Assembly (NCBI RefSeq): GCF_030272615.1
Contig: NC_081413.1
Location: forward strand, 333,598,302-333,662,301
Source: Cryptomeria japonica
Taxonomy: Eukaryota; Streptophyta; Pinopsida; Cupressales; Cupressaceae
Reading direction: 5' to 3'
Length of the DNA stretch: 64,000 nucleotides
Shown: positions 34,598-46,800 of the stretch, one piece after another
Layout: the number at the start of each line of letters is the position of its first letter
Numbering within the stretch: position 1 is the stretch's first letter
Made by a program: the position numbers and the translations under genes
Notes under the pieces: model-generated
Database searches by the model: none
What the model saw: the letters and a program-made list of their open reading frames with translations, nothing else
What the model was told of the DNA's origin: nothing

Positions 34598-34602
34598 GTC
34601 TC
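34598..34602. repeat. Target-site duplication GTCTC, right
   Basis: Partner of 30590-30594. Confidence 0.85.
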
Positions 34603-36360
34603 CATCGAACCAACGCATGCACTACTGCTGCCAACTCCAAGTCATGAACTGGATAGTTCAACTCATGATCCTTGAGTTTGCGAGACTCATAGGCAACCAC
34701 ACGTCCATATTGCATAAGCACCACACCTATACCTTCCAAAGAGGCATCCATGCATACCATGAAATCTTTGGATGGGTCAGAGACTGCCAAAATCAGAGCA
34801 CTAACAAGGAGTTCCTTCAAAGTACGAAGTAATTTTGCACTGCTCTGACCAAATGAACTTCTTCCCTTTCTTCTAAAGAGAAGTAATCGAGTGGCCTATC
34901 CGAGAAAAGCTCTGCACAAAGCGACGGTAATATCCGGCCAAACCCATGAAACTTCAAACCTCAGAAACATTGGTCGGTGCTAGCCAATCAACAATGGTTG
35001 GGATCTTAGAAGGATCCAAGGATACACCTTCTCCCGAAACTATATGACCAAGATAGCTCACCTTTGACTGGAAGAAATCACACTTCACCAAATTTGTAAA
35101 AAGTTGATTCTCCCTCAAGCACTACAATACCTGACACAAGTGACCCTCATGCTCTTCCATGGATCTAGAATAAATCAATATGTCATCCAAGAACACAAGG
35201 ACAAAGTGGTCAAGGTAGGTGCAAAAAACCTCATTCATAAGACTCATGAACATAGGTGTGTTCGTCAACCCAAATGGCACCACAGTGAACTCACAGTGAC
35301 CATAACAAGTACGAAATGTTGTCTTATGAATGTCTGCATCATGAATGTGCAACTGATGATACCCAGATTTCAGATCTATCTTAGAGAACACCTTGTCTCC
35401 CTTTACCTGATCAATCAGATCATCTATCTAAGGTGATGGATATCGATTCCAGATGGTTACCTTATTCAACTATCGATAATCAATGCATAACTGAAGAGAA
35501 CCATTCTTCTTCTTAGCGAAGATAACCAGCGCACCCCAAGGAGAAACACTAGGACAAATGAAGCCCTTGGCAAATAACTCCTCAACCTGCAACTTCAACT
35601 CACTCAACTCCTGAGTAGTCATCTGATATGGTTCTCTCGAAATAGGTTTCGCACTAGGAACCAAGTCAATGCAAAAATCTATGTCTCGCTTCAGAGGCAT
35701 ACCGAGAATATCCAAAGGAAACACATCAGCATACTCTCAAAGAATAGGGTGACCATCAAGAGTGATTTCTTGACTCTCTTCCTCATCCACATCCTCAAGA
35801 GAAATTGCAAAAAGTTGACACCCTTGATGCATGCACCACCTAAGTTGCATAGCGGAAATCATACGTAAGAATGTCGATCGTTGAACTCCAACGATCCCCA
35901 CTCTCCTGTCATGGTCATCTAAACACTTTATTGTCTTCAGATGATAGTCTACATGAGTGTTGTGAGATGATAACCAATCCATCCCCAACACAACTCCATA
36001 GGACCCCAAAGGAATGACTTGAAATTCAACTGAAGTGACAAAGGGTCCTAGGTCCAACTCACAACTGGGAATGAAGGCATCTAAAAACACTTGCACAGCG
36101 GTAGCCAACTCTACTTGCCACTTGTCTGCCTTCTTAACAGACATGAGCCCACACCGCTCCACAATGGATGAAGAAATAAAATAATCTAAAGCACTGGAAT
36201 CAAAAAGTACAGAGAAAGGAATACCACACAACACACCTGTGGTCTCAATCATGGTACTCTGATGCTCAGCCTTATGGTCATCCACCGTAGCAAATACTCT
36301 ATGGGATCTACCTGCATCCCCCACTATCGACTCTGATGTGGCTAGCCTCTGGCTACTCAT
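34603..36360 (-). pseudogene. gypsy pol, 5' part: protease, RT, start of RNase H
   Basis: The aspartic protease active site reads LFDSSALDYFIS near 36170-36200 (usual DSGA has become DSSA), followed by VVLGMDWLSSHN. RT begins near 35720: DIDFCIDLVPSAKPISREPY, then PSVSPWGALVIFAKKKNGS and LCIDYR, then a TAG where consensus has Q. The catalytic box is FLDDILIYS near 35190 (FLDD, common in Ty3/gypsy). VSYLGHIVSGEGV and FMGLAGYYRRF follow near 34940-35060. RNase H starts with [10 protein letters not shown] and [16 protein letters not shown], then is cut by the insertion at 34597. Stops at 35737, 35470, 35122 and elsewhere show it is dead. Confidence 0.9.
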
Positions 36361-36375
36361 CTGGTGAGGATGCTA

Positions 36376-37609
36376 AGGGCATTGAGTGGCTTTGTGGCCA
36401 AACTGACCACAGGAGAAGAAAGCTCCTCTAACAAGTCCTCTACTACTAGACGTCCTACTAGACTACTGAATGCTCTCCCCACAAGGGGCCTGAGATGCAC
36501 CCTAAGAGGACTGCCATGGAAAAGTCTGCCTACTCTTTAGCTAGTTCCTGCTCTTCTGAAACTGAGAGTTGCCACCCTACTAGCCCTGAGACTGCTTCGG
36601 TCTTGGTGACTGCTACTGCTGTTGACCACCCTTAGCGGATGCCTGAGGACCCCTAAAAGGTGTAGCAGTCTGGGACTGATTCCCTTTCCCTCTAGACCCA
36701 TTGAAAAGATCACTCCCAATCTGAACTCTAGACTGGCCACCATGAGCATGGCTAAGGTTCTACTCCACTAGCCTGGCTTTCGCCACAGCCACCTCTACTG
36801 AAGCAGGCTAAAAAACTCTCACTCCTCCACTGATGCGGTCATTAAGACCTCTCAAGAACTGTTGAACAAACATAGCCTCATCATTACCGATCCCAACATA
36901 CTGTTTGAGCTCATAGAACCTATGCTCAAACTGATCCACTAACAACCCAAATTGGTGCAAAGAATAGAACTCATCTGCACATGACTGCCTCCACTGGGGT
37001 AAGAGAGATTGTGCCCTAAATCTCTCCAGAAAGATCTCCCATGACATGGTGTTAATGTTCACACCAATCCTCTCCTCCTCTAACCTCCAACCAGATAGAT
37101 GTGAAACTCTTGAGATGCATGATAATGCATCTCACCTTGGTGTTGCTACCATATGGATATATGGCAAAACACCAATCTAAACTGATAAGCCAAGTCTCTG
37201 CCTCGAGACCGGTGCCTTTACCATCAAAGAAAGGAGGGTTGGACCTCATCAAGTCCCTCATGTGCCCCATGTTAGCTGGATCCTAGTCCATTGGGACCTC
37301 TCTCCCTCTAGGAGATCTCTCTCTCTCTCTCTCTGGAATCTTCTGATGGGACTCCACTACTTGGGCATGGATGGTCTGATCCACCTCAGGTCTGGGGCCT
37401 AGCCTAGCTTGCACCTCCTAAAACATCTGTTGTAGCTCTTCCCTTTTGGGAACCTTCTCTTTTGAATGTGGTCCCTCCTGATGAACCAACTGATCTCTAT
37501 CCACACTCACATGAGTGGGTGGTGGTGAAGGACTATGGCAGTCAAAACCTCGACCCTGTCCTCCTCCTCTGCCTCTGGTGTGGCCACCTCCCTTGGATTT
37601 CCTAGCCAT
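36376..37609 (-). pseudogene. gypsy gag pseudogene
   Basis: It starts MARKSKGGGHTRGRGGGQG at 37609, a basic Gly/Arg-rich N-terminus common in plant gypsy Gag, about 140 bp after the PBS. The capsid core is seen as NPPFFDGKGTGLEAETWLIS (near 37230) and MSWEIFLERFRAQ ... EFYSLHQF (near 36960-37045). A Gln/Ser-rich linker leads to a nucleocapsid knuckle at about 36380-36420 reading FFSCGQFGHKATQCP, in which the first cysteine of CX2CX4HX4C is replaced by F. Several in-frame stops interrupt it. Gag would form the virus-like particle in the cytoplasm. Confidence 0.8.
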
Positions 37610-37745
37610 GACCTAACACTACACAAGAGAGAAAATTTCAGATCAAAGCAAAGGAAAGGAACAAGGAAGTCACACCAAAAGACTTACACAAAAGGTCAAG
37701 GTGAATGGGATCACTACAAACCCAGAGTACCCAGTGTTGAAACAT

Positions 37746-37760
37746 GGGTTCTGATACCAA
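37746..37760 (-). other. Primer-binding site of gypsy element
   Basis: Minus strand TTGGTATCAGAACCC next to the 5' LTR end. It matches initiator-Met PBS TGGTATCAGAGCC with one change. Confidence 0.85.
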
Positions 37761-38654
37761 ATGTAGTGCCCCACTAGGAACCCCGAAGGAAAACCCACCA
37801 CAAGGGTGAAACAATTTTTTTTATTTTTAAAGTATAAACATAATAAGTGCATAACACAACATGCACGATAACACAAGTGGAAGACTTACACCAGAATTTC
37901 TTAAGGGTTTCCAACAAAGAATTAAACCAAAAGATAAATTCCACAATTAAGGTTAATCCAATAATCCATCATTAACTCAATAATCACAAGAAGCCATATG
38001 CAATAACAGATTACACCATTGAAAGAATGAAAGGATACAATATAATTTCTTAAGCATGTACACATAACATAAAGGAAACTGATAAATAACATCCTAATCT
38101 TAGGATTACATTGTTCTTCCAATACATGGCTTCTCAATATATATATAAAGATACAACTTAACCAATTACAAGGTTCCAAAAGATCATGATACAATGACCA
38201 CATAGGTCTCCAAATAACAATAATCTCTAAACATGAGATAAGCATGAGCCACAATCCACAAAAATCACCTGCGAAGCCAATCCTCGCATGAGAGTATGAA
38301 CAAGAACATCCGATGGGAAGTGGCACTACCACTCGACCATGTAATTCCCAAAATGGAATCACCCCACTGTGCTAGGAGATAGCTGAGGACCCTCAAGCAA
38401 GCAAAAGCATGACATGGTCGATAAAACAATACGACACCATGACAACACAAAAGACTCCACAATAATCCAAGTGACTCAACATCACAAATACACAAGTGAT
38501 TCGATAAAACAAACATGAGTGAACCGACATCACACACACAAGTGAAACTAAAGAGAGAGTGCCATCGCATAGTTTAAGATGGACACCATGGTACAACCTC
38601 CATAGGTCTCGGCTCACTGTCTTGGTAACCTCTCCCGAACCTCCGGTTCCAACT

Positions 38655-38890
38655 AAGTCTCATGTAGACCCTACCAACCTTTCACGAAGACAAGGTGCTT
38701 GATTTTCCATTCCAGGCCTTCTCACTACATTATGAGCCTCAATACAAGCACTCACCTATGCGTGAGGTACAATATCTTTATTAATGTTTGAGAACTACCC
38801 ACCTAATCAATTAATTAGATTATTGCTTGTTATCTGACTTTCACTGGGTTGTAATTCCTACCACTTTGGGTGCAACCCCCAAGCGAAAGC
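38655..38890 (-). promoter_or_regulatory. Conserved LTR core block (5' LTR copy)
   Basis: Same order of conserved segments as 25922-26150 and, in reverse complement, 10225-10470. Confidence 0.55.
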
Positions 38891-39549
38891 CACTCTCTTA
38901 AAGGACACTAAACAAATATGGTCACTCCTCAGGGACCCTATGGCGAAGTAGACAGCCATAACACCACTTTCAGAAACAAGTGGTCAAACAAGGACATACT
39001 GACTCTTGGCTAACCATAAGTCAAAGACACTACATGGTTAAGACAACGAAGCCAACATATATCACTTGGTCAAAGGTACCAAATACGCCACCACATGACG
39101 ACTGAACCACAGACCAAACATAACACAATATAATTCTTGCAAGGAAAACTAATTTCACTAATACTCAGACAATCTTTGAGAAAATCAGCATCATAAGCAC
39201 TTGCAACATCATTGATTGAAAATTAAATAAAACACTCTTTTACCATTCACATTCATTCAATTTCCAAATCAATATTCCATCAAGGATAAAATTCACGTCA
39301 AATACTCCACCGAATAAAAACATGAATTCCCAACAGCCATTTAATTCTTTTCTAGAATATATCTGAATCAACCAATTTCAATTCCTAATTCATGCCTTGA
39401 TTTCCATAGATAAATTTATTAAATCACATAATAAAAATCACATGAAAAATTACCATTTACATTTAACACTAAAACCACTCTAAATATATTTCATTTTATA
39501 AAATTTAAGTTCATAGCATAAACTGGTTTGTACGGGTAAGGGTACAAGG

Positions 39550-39850
39550 TCAAGCGGTGGCCGCTACCACTGGTAACGGGCCTACTGACCGATAGCAGGC
39601 GCTACCATCCGGTAGCACTGCTACCAACCGGTACCAATCCTACCACCCAGTAGTGCTTCTACCACCGGTAGCAGCCGCTACCAACCGGTAGCACTGCTAC
39701 CAACCGGTACCAGTCCTACTGACCGGTAGTACTGCTACCAAATGGTAACAATCCTACCGACTGGTAGTACTGGTACCGCATAGCAGTACTGCCGATCGGT
39801 ACTACTGCTACCTTGTAGCAGTATTGCCGACCAAGAGTACTGCTACTTGT
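39550..39850. repeat. Palindromic minisatellite in 5' LTR
   Basis: ACCGGTAGCAGTGCTACC-type units like those at 26850-27145 but with different unit order and number. The sister LTRs have diverged by repeat turnover here. Confidence 0.85.
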
Positions 39851-41142
39851 GGGAAGCAGACACTATAGACCCGCATGGTGGGACTAGCTCGCCATGGGGT
39901 AAGGTAAGGTCTACGGAACATTTAAAAACATGCTTCCAAAGCATTAAAATCCATTTTAACATGAACACGATTCATTTCCGGATCATTTCACGGGCACACA
40001 TATACACAGTGCCAAATCCATATTTCAAATGGATATTTACCAACAAGGTAAATGATGAAATAAAACACACTAGAAGCAATAGATAACCAATTCTTGACAG
40101 GATAGATACTAGGACGCACACAACAAACCCAATCTAATTCATTCTATTCCAAAAAGAAGAGAAATCTAAGAAGTTAATTTTCAAGAACACAACATACAAC
40201 AAATAGAGAAATGAGCCATTTCTTTCCTAAATGCAACCATATGATATAAATTTCACAAAACCAACACTAATAGACACTCTTTCTTCCATTCCATTCATTC
40301 CACAAGAATCTACAGGAAGATTTGCATAATTTCAACACACAAGAAGCAAACTGAAAAATTGAAATTTAATTTAAAACAAGAAGAGATTATCCAACCTTTA
40401 ACCAAACTAGCAAGCAAAATGATGGAAGAATCCCAATCCTTGCAACCCCAATCGAATTCCAGCTCCTCCTTCTAGAATGATTTACCCAATTTCTCTCCTT
40501 AAATTCTTGCCTTTTATTCCCTTGAATCCCAGGGCATATATGAAAAAAATAATTTTTAACCTAAACTTTCTAGGTTGAAAGTTATTCCATCCAATCAGAT
40601 TTAAATATTTTTAAAGTAAAAACAATCAGATTTACCTTTTTCCAAAAACAATTCTTTTCCAACAATGAAAATGAAAAAGTTAAATAGAAAGGTAAAAAGA
40701 AAAGCTTTTTATTTTATTTCCTATTTTCCAAAATACTTTCTTTCAACATAACCTTATATCATTTAAATGGCTAGGCAATTATTTATTTCCTTCCACAAAA
40801 TATATTAATGCAACTTTACATAATGAAATAAGTCATTTAACCATTTAATCTAGCAAATCATTAATTCAATTAAATAAATAATCTCAGAGCATAATAATTA
40901 ACTAATTACACCAACATAGGATAGCATCTTCCATTTAATTAAATAACCATACAGATGAACGAAGGCACACAAAATGAAAAATGATCAAATGATGACTCAC
41001 AAATGACCAAACCAAAGCACTATGACTCGCATACCAGCCAAATGGGAAAGACAACCGACTGACAACAATCACACGAGTGTAACTGCGGGTCAAGTTAGGG
41101 TCCAACAACTATCTCCTCCACTCCCATCGGACATATAAGGCA

Positions 41143-41214
41143 TGCTCAGACCTGTGAAACCAGGTGGAGTCGATACCCCATACCTACCCGGTACTTGTAC
41201 CTTCAATGTCCTGC
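41143..41214 (-). promoter_or_regulatory. Conserved LTR 5' block (5' LTR copy)
   Basis: GTACCGGGTAGG ... GGTATCGACTCCACCTGG ... TCTGAGCATGCC on the minus strand. Relative of 28441-28512, 42254-42310 and 7665-7740. Confidence 0.55.
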
Positions 41215-41242
41215 ACCAAAGAACCACACGTGCATATAGACA

Positions 41243-41286
41243 AATATATATATATATATATGTATATATATATGTATATGTATATA

Positions 41287-41359
<73 letters not shown>

Positions 41360-41381
41360 GTAAATGTATATATATATATAC
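41243..41381. repeat. Expanded TA/TATG microsatellite
   Basis: About 139 bp of TA and GTATA units in the 5' LTR, against 26 bp in the 3' LTR. The overlapping Tyr/Ile/Val ORFs on both strands here are artefacts of this repeat. Confidence 0.95.
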
Positions 41382-41709
41382 ACGACACACACACCGATGA
41401 AGGAGAGTCATGGCGTTCCCTGTCTCACTAGAGTGAGTGGAGGAAATTCATCTCCTCGCATCCCATACACATGCAAACATGCAAAACATAAATAACGCAT
41501 CACACATATAGGGTAAGAGTGTCAGTCCATGATAATGATCCATAAAATAACATTAACCATAAGCACTGAGATACTGCATAAAATCATACACGACAAATCC
41601 AGATAAAGTATGAAATAACATTGCATATCATCTGAATCAATATACAATAATTTTCCACTGAAGTCAATCAAAACATACAAAAAGAGTTCGATCAAGGAGG
41701 GGTACTACA

Positions 41710-41868
41710 CACATCCAATACAATAACTTCTCATTTGCAATATCATTCATTAACTTGATACACAATTACTCATCATGAATATAATCATCGATCATGCTAC
41801 GCAAGCGGAAATGAAATACAATACATCAATAGTCATCTAACTTCCCTAGTGTAGTGCCCTTCCCTGAT
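41710..41868 (-). repeat. Second copy of B-type LTR segment
   Basis: CATCCAATACAATA...CTTCCCTAG matches 24167-24308 in the same orientation. It begins exactly at the gypsy LTR end and stops at the next LTR start TGTAGTGCCC (41869). Confidence 0.75.
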
Positions 41869-43272
41869 TTATCTTTTCTTTTGTACATCAAAGGAATATA
41901 TTAATCTAGCTGAGTCTACTTTATGATGATTTGATGGTATTATGTTATGTACTAACCCGATTTCATGATTGAATTGGATATGATGATGGATCTATATTTG
42001 ATCATTATTCATGATGGATCATATTGCTTATGAGATTTTGATGACATTATGATTACACTAACCCTACTCTATGATTATGATGACTATGTTGATGCTTTGA
42101 TGTTTGTGATTTTCCTCTAGTGTCTTTGTGATTAGAGACGATGTCATACCACTCATTGCGAGCATGATATGATGTTGCGATTCTCTATCACTTGCTTGAT
42201 CATTTATGATGTATATGCATTGTATATATATGTTGTATTGTGTTTAATGGTGGATGCAGGATTGCAGGTACTAGACATCGACTCCACTTGGTCTCATAGG
42301 TCTGAACGTGTCTTTATCCCAATGGCAAGTCATTGGAGAGATGGAATGTGTTTCCCTCTCATTCTCTAGGCTTAAGTTGATACCCTTGTGAATTAGTGTC
42401 TTGGCTTGAGTCATTGGTCTACGTCATGTGGTATGTTGTTCACCCTTATGTCAAGTTGTCTTGTGAGTTTGTGATTATTTATTAATTAATAATTAATCAG
42501 TTTATATAGTTTATAATATTAAATTAAATCAATGGATGACATTAATATCTAATATTAATGTGTGATTATTATTATTATTGGAAAATTATTGCTCATTAAT
42601 GTTTATTTTATGGATTTATATTTTATTGGTTATTTGGAATTGTGGAAATTAATTAATCAATTACTACATATAGCCATTGGCATAAATCATTAAATAATGG
42701 TTAGTACAAATACAATATATTTATACATATTTATTTTCTAGGAGTTTATAATTAATTGGTGGAATTATATTAGTTGAGTATTTATGCTTATCAGTACATC
42801 CATTTATTTATTTATTATTTATTTGATTATTTTATATGTATGTGGGAGATATTTATAGTTTTGAGTTTAACTTATATTGGCTAGAGCATTTATATGTATC
42901 TATACATTTAATTATTTGTTTATTGTTTATCTATTTATTTATTTTTGGCTCATCTATTTATTAGTTATTTAATATTTACTTTTATTGGTTTTGATTTATT
43001 ATTTGAGCTTTTGATTTATTGGATTATTTATTTATTTATTGTTTAATTACTAGATGGGTATTTATGTTTGTCTGTACATTTATTTATTTATCTTCTTTAT
43101 TGATTATTTATTTATTTATTTATTGTTGGATTATTTATTGTTTTGATTATTTATTTATTTGCATCGTTGTTTTATTTATTTGTTATTATTTATGTATCTA
43201 CCCCTTGTTATAATTGGCCCTCTTGAGAGTTGTGATTGTGAGGATAATATTATTTAATTGTTTGTTTATTTA
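41869..43272 (+). repeat. Plus-strand long LTR, left part
   Basis: Starts TGTAGTGCCC and contains the shared block GCAGGATTGCAGGTACTAGA ... CATCGACTCCACTTGG at 42254-42310. Its right part is a low-complexity TTTATTTA region (about 42780-43290). The LINE at 43293 interrupts it, and the LTR continues at 49302. Confidence 0.6.
42254..42310 (+). promoter_or_regulatory. Conserved LTR 5' block (plus-strand LTR)
   Basis: Direct relative of the minus-strand block at 41143-41214 and of 7665-7740, about 385 bp after the LTR start. Confidence 0.5.
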
Positions 43273-43292
43273 TTTATATTATTTGTGGTTTT
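43273..43292. repeat. LINE target-site duplication, left (20 bp)
   Basis: TTTATATTATTTGTGGTTTT-like sequence matches 49282-49301 with one t/c difference. Confidence 0.85.
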
Positions 43293-43426
43293 CTTTTTTT
43301 TAAACAAGTGCTATCAAGGTGGGGATAGCGCCCTATATTAATTAAAAAAAGGATTACAAAATATATTCAACTAACTCAACCTGCCTACAAACTTGACGAT
43401 ACCAAAAAAAACAAAACACTACCAAA

Positions 43427-43795
43427 TTACAAAAGCCTCAAAATGGTGGCCACCCGCACTCCAATAGTTGCCACCTTATCAATACTGGCTTTCAAAAGCC
43501 AACCATCATCATTCTGCATCATCCTCCTAAATGGGCCCATGTCTGCATTCATGACCCCAACCTGAAATACTTCCCATGCTTCTACCATAAACTCTTCCTT
43601 CCTATTCCTGAGAGCAACCGCGGCTAATTGGGCTTCGCCCTCTACATCCGAGCATTCCACATCTGACAGGGAAACAACAAGGTTGAAATAGGGACCCAGT
43701 ATACTAGCCCACTCCTCTACCACCTCCAAAACCACACCACCCATGGCCTCCGCAACTTCTTCCCTCATAAATCCTACCATTTTATAACAAGCCAA
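43427..43795 (-). CDS. Extra 122-codon ORF downstream of LINE ORF2
   Basis: Open frame MACYKMVGFMREEVAEAMGG ... TILRLL after the RNase H stop, in a different frame from it, and 90 bp before the 3' tail begins. It is acidic in the middle (SDVECSDVEGEAQ) and contains no motif known to me. It could be a displaced C-terminal part of ORF2, a small third ORF, or chance. Its being open in an element otherwise full of stops is mildly notable. Confidence 0.35.
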   Translation of the reverse strand: MACYKMVGFMREEVAEAMGGVVLEVVEEWASILGPYFNLVVSLSDVECSDVEGEAQLAAVALRNRKEEFMVEAWEVFQVGVMNADMGPFRRMMQNDDGWLLKASIDKVATIGVRVATILRLL

Positions 43796-43884
43796 AATTT
43801 AATGCATTAATGGGAAGTCTTGTATTAATGGGAAGTCTTCTGGGTTGGGGTCATTCTATACCCATCCTTGAGAAATGAGCTTTG

Positions 43885-46800
43885 TCATTGTTCAGGATAT
43901 TCTAAAAAATCTCTGTTCCCTACATCTGTCATTGACATGACTGTTGGCAGAGTCTCAACAATACCTTGGTTGGCAAGAAAATCTGCCACTTGATTGCCCT
44001 CGCGGAAAATGTGGTGAAAATGGTAATCCATCAACTTTTGAAGCAAACAATTTATCCTTGGGATCCATGCATTTAACCGCCAATTTGTAAATCCTTTTTT
44101 GATAATCTCGCTTAGGATGACTTGAGAATCACCCTCTATCATCACCTTCGAAACTCCATTAGATGAGACCCATTTCAAACCTTCCTCTAAAGCAGTGATT
44201 TCCACTACATTATTAGTAGCAATTCCCACAGGTCCACATATTGCCCCTACTAGTCTACCCTTCTCATCTCTAATTACCACACCAAATCCAGATAATCCAG
44301 GATTTCCTCAACTAGCTCCATCGAAATTCCTTTTTTCCATCCAAGTGGGGGAGGTGTCCACTTGACTTTCTTCCGTTCAACAAATTTAGCACCTTGATAG
44401 TGACTACTACTCTATTTCAAATTCCATACTTGCTCCATCTCCATATCCCATTTAGTATAATATTTAAATCTTCTCTCGTGGATCTTGCCATTAATAGTTT
44501 CTTCTATTGCCACTTGGATTTTGTTAATAAGAAGAGGAACCTCCAACTCTTACTCCCTAAATATCCTTCTATTTCTCTCTTTCCACACGTGCCAGGTGAC
44601 CATAGATGGGCCAACAATCCACAAACTCCCCCATTTTGAGATCTTGCCACCCATCAGCCAAGCAAAAATAAATTCTTTGAAAGTACTATTGTGCACCATC
44701 TGGTTCTGAAGCTTCAACAATAGCCAATCCCAACACTGCTTTGTATAAAAACAATCATACAATAAATGTTCTGCGGATTCTTCCTCTTGTTTACAGAAGC
44801 AACATCTGCTGGGCCCTGCTATACCTATTGTTTTAAGTCTATCACACGTAAGAATCCTTCCATGCAATGCAATCCATAGGAAGGCACCAGCTTTAGGCAA
44901 TACCCTTTTGTCCCAACATAGAATGGCAAGCCATTTGCAATCCTTCTGCCTCTTTCTTTACAGTTCGTATCCCAAACTCACCTTATATTTACTTGAATTG
45001 GTAGCATTCCAAACAACAGAATTGTTTTCATTCAAAATGAAAGTCTTCCTGATTTTAAGTATACCAATCAACTTCAGACTGTTATCGCTCTGCCAATCTC
45101 CAACCCGTTTCCATGAAATAGGAGAATTTGGAGAGCAATTCACATCAACATAATCTGCCAAATAAACTCCCATAACTACCTCAATTTGATTGATCCAATC
45201 TTGATCCTCAAACACATCTGCCAACACTTCCTCTCCATTCCAAGAATCCCTCCAAAACTTTGCTTTGCACCCATTACCAATCCTCCATGTGAGATTATCT
45301 GTTAAGATCTTCCCACTTTCCCAAATGAATTTCCATATCGGTGAACCTCCAACCAAGTTTGCCACTATAAATATTCTCTCTGGCTCATTCGAGTCTAGAT
45401 ATTTGGTAGCCATCAACTTGCACCAGCCTTTATGGGGTAAATTATACATTTTCCAAGCAAGTTTGGCACCAAGTGCCAAGTTCTGGAAATTCATTTTCCT
45501 AAGACCTGCGCCACCTTCCTCCTTAAGCATGCAAGCAGTTTCCCAATTGATTAAAGGGATCTTTTTTTCCTCTTTCAAACCTTCCCAAATAAAATTTTTG
45601 AGCATTCCATCTAATGTCGATGAAGCCTTGCAAGACAATCTATAGAAAGACATGTAATAGGCAGGAACTGCAGACAAAACAAATTTTATCATCTATATCA
45701 GCCTTGCCTGCGAAAGCCATTTATTTTTCCATGACGTAGATTTGGCTTTGCACTTATTGACAACCTCTTCCCAAATTTTGTTGTCCAATTTTCCTATGAA
45801 CAAAGTAACCACAAGATATTTAATAGGAAAACTACCTTGACCAAATTACAATAATCCCACTATCTTCGACTGAAACCTCTTATTTGTGTTGAGGAAGTAT
45901 ATCCTTGATTTTTGCTTGTTCATGCATTGGCTAGAATCCTTTTCGTAATCTTCTAATACATTCTTAATAATGTGCGCTTCTCTCTCTATAGCTTCACCAA
46001 ATAGAATATTATCATCCTTGAATTGCGAATGAGAGATCAGATCCAAACTTTCATGAATTGAAAAACCTTTCCAATGGCCTTGCCCAACCTTTCTGTTTAT
46101 ATGCCCATCGAGAACTTCTACCTAAGTACAAACAAAAAGGGCAACAAAGGGTCTCCTTGCCGAAGCCCATTAGTAGCTTGGAAAAAATCGCTCACAAAAC
46201 CATTAACAATAATAGAAAAATTTACAGATGAAATAGAATGTTCAATACATTTCAACCATCTTTTATCAAAACCAAATTTCCTAAGTACCTCAATTAGGAA
46301 GCTCCACGTAACTCTATCATAAGCCTTGGACACATCTAATTTAATAATCATACCTTTGAATTTGGAAGTATGCATAGAATGAATAGTTTCTGCTCCCATG
46401 ATTATGATATCCATGATTTCACGGCTTGGGGTGAATCCATGCTGTTCAGGCAAAATGATCTTCATTAGGATAGGTTTTAACCTGTTCACCATAGCCTTGG
46501 ATAGAATTTTGTAAATAGAGTTACATAAAGAAATGGGCCTAAAATCCACAATGGATGAACAATCCTACTTCTTAGGGATTAGAGAAATGTTGGTATGATT
46601 AATTTCCTTCACAAATCTCCCTTGTTTTCTAAAATCTTCCATGATTCTGAGAATGTTGTTACCCAAAAACCCCAAGCATTTTTGAAAAAAATCCACAGTG
46701 AACTTGTCTGGGCCAGGAGCTTTGTTTGGATGCAAGTCAAAAACAACCTTTTTGACCTCCTCTATAGTGAATGGACAACATAATAATTTTTGTCCTCATT

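Larger units (their letters stand above)
25025..41709 (-). mobile_element. Ty3/gypsy retrotransposon with 3.9-kb LTRs
   Basis: Minus-strand element: 5' LTR 37762-41709, initiator-Met PBS, gag, protease, RT, RNase H, integrase with a chromodomain-like end, polypurine tract, 3' LTR 25025-28899. The domain order PR-RT-RH-IN defines Ty3/gypsy. The very long LTRs and C-terminal WDPSDEISTTWED-type segment suggest a chromovirus such as the Tekay/Del group, but lineage needs a tree. Gag-pol is broken by many stops and by a 4.0-kb insertion in RNase H. No matching 5-bp target duplication is visible (ATCAA before, CACAT after). Confidence 0.9.
37762..41709 (-). repeat. 5' LTR of gypsy element, 3.95 kb
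   Basis: On the minus strand it runs TGTAGTACCCC ... GGGGCACTACA with a perfect 6-bp terminal inverted repeat (TGTAGT/ACTACA). It aligns with 25025-28899. Core block copies lie at 38655-38890 and 41143-41214, the minisatellite at 39550-39850 and a TA-rich microsatellite at 41243-41381. Confidence 0.92.

Noticed and set aside
41142-41411. Several Tyr/Ile/Val-rich ORFs on both strands
   Set aside because: They are translations of the TA/TATG microsatellite in the 5' LTR.
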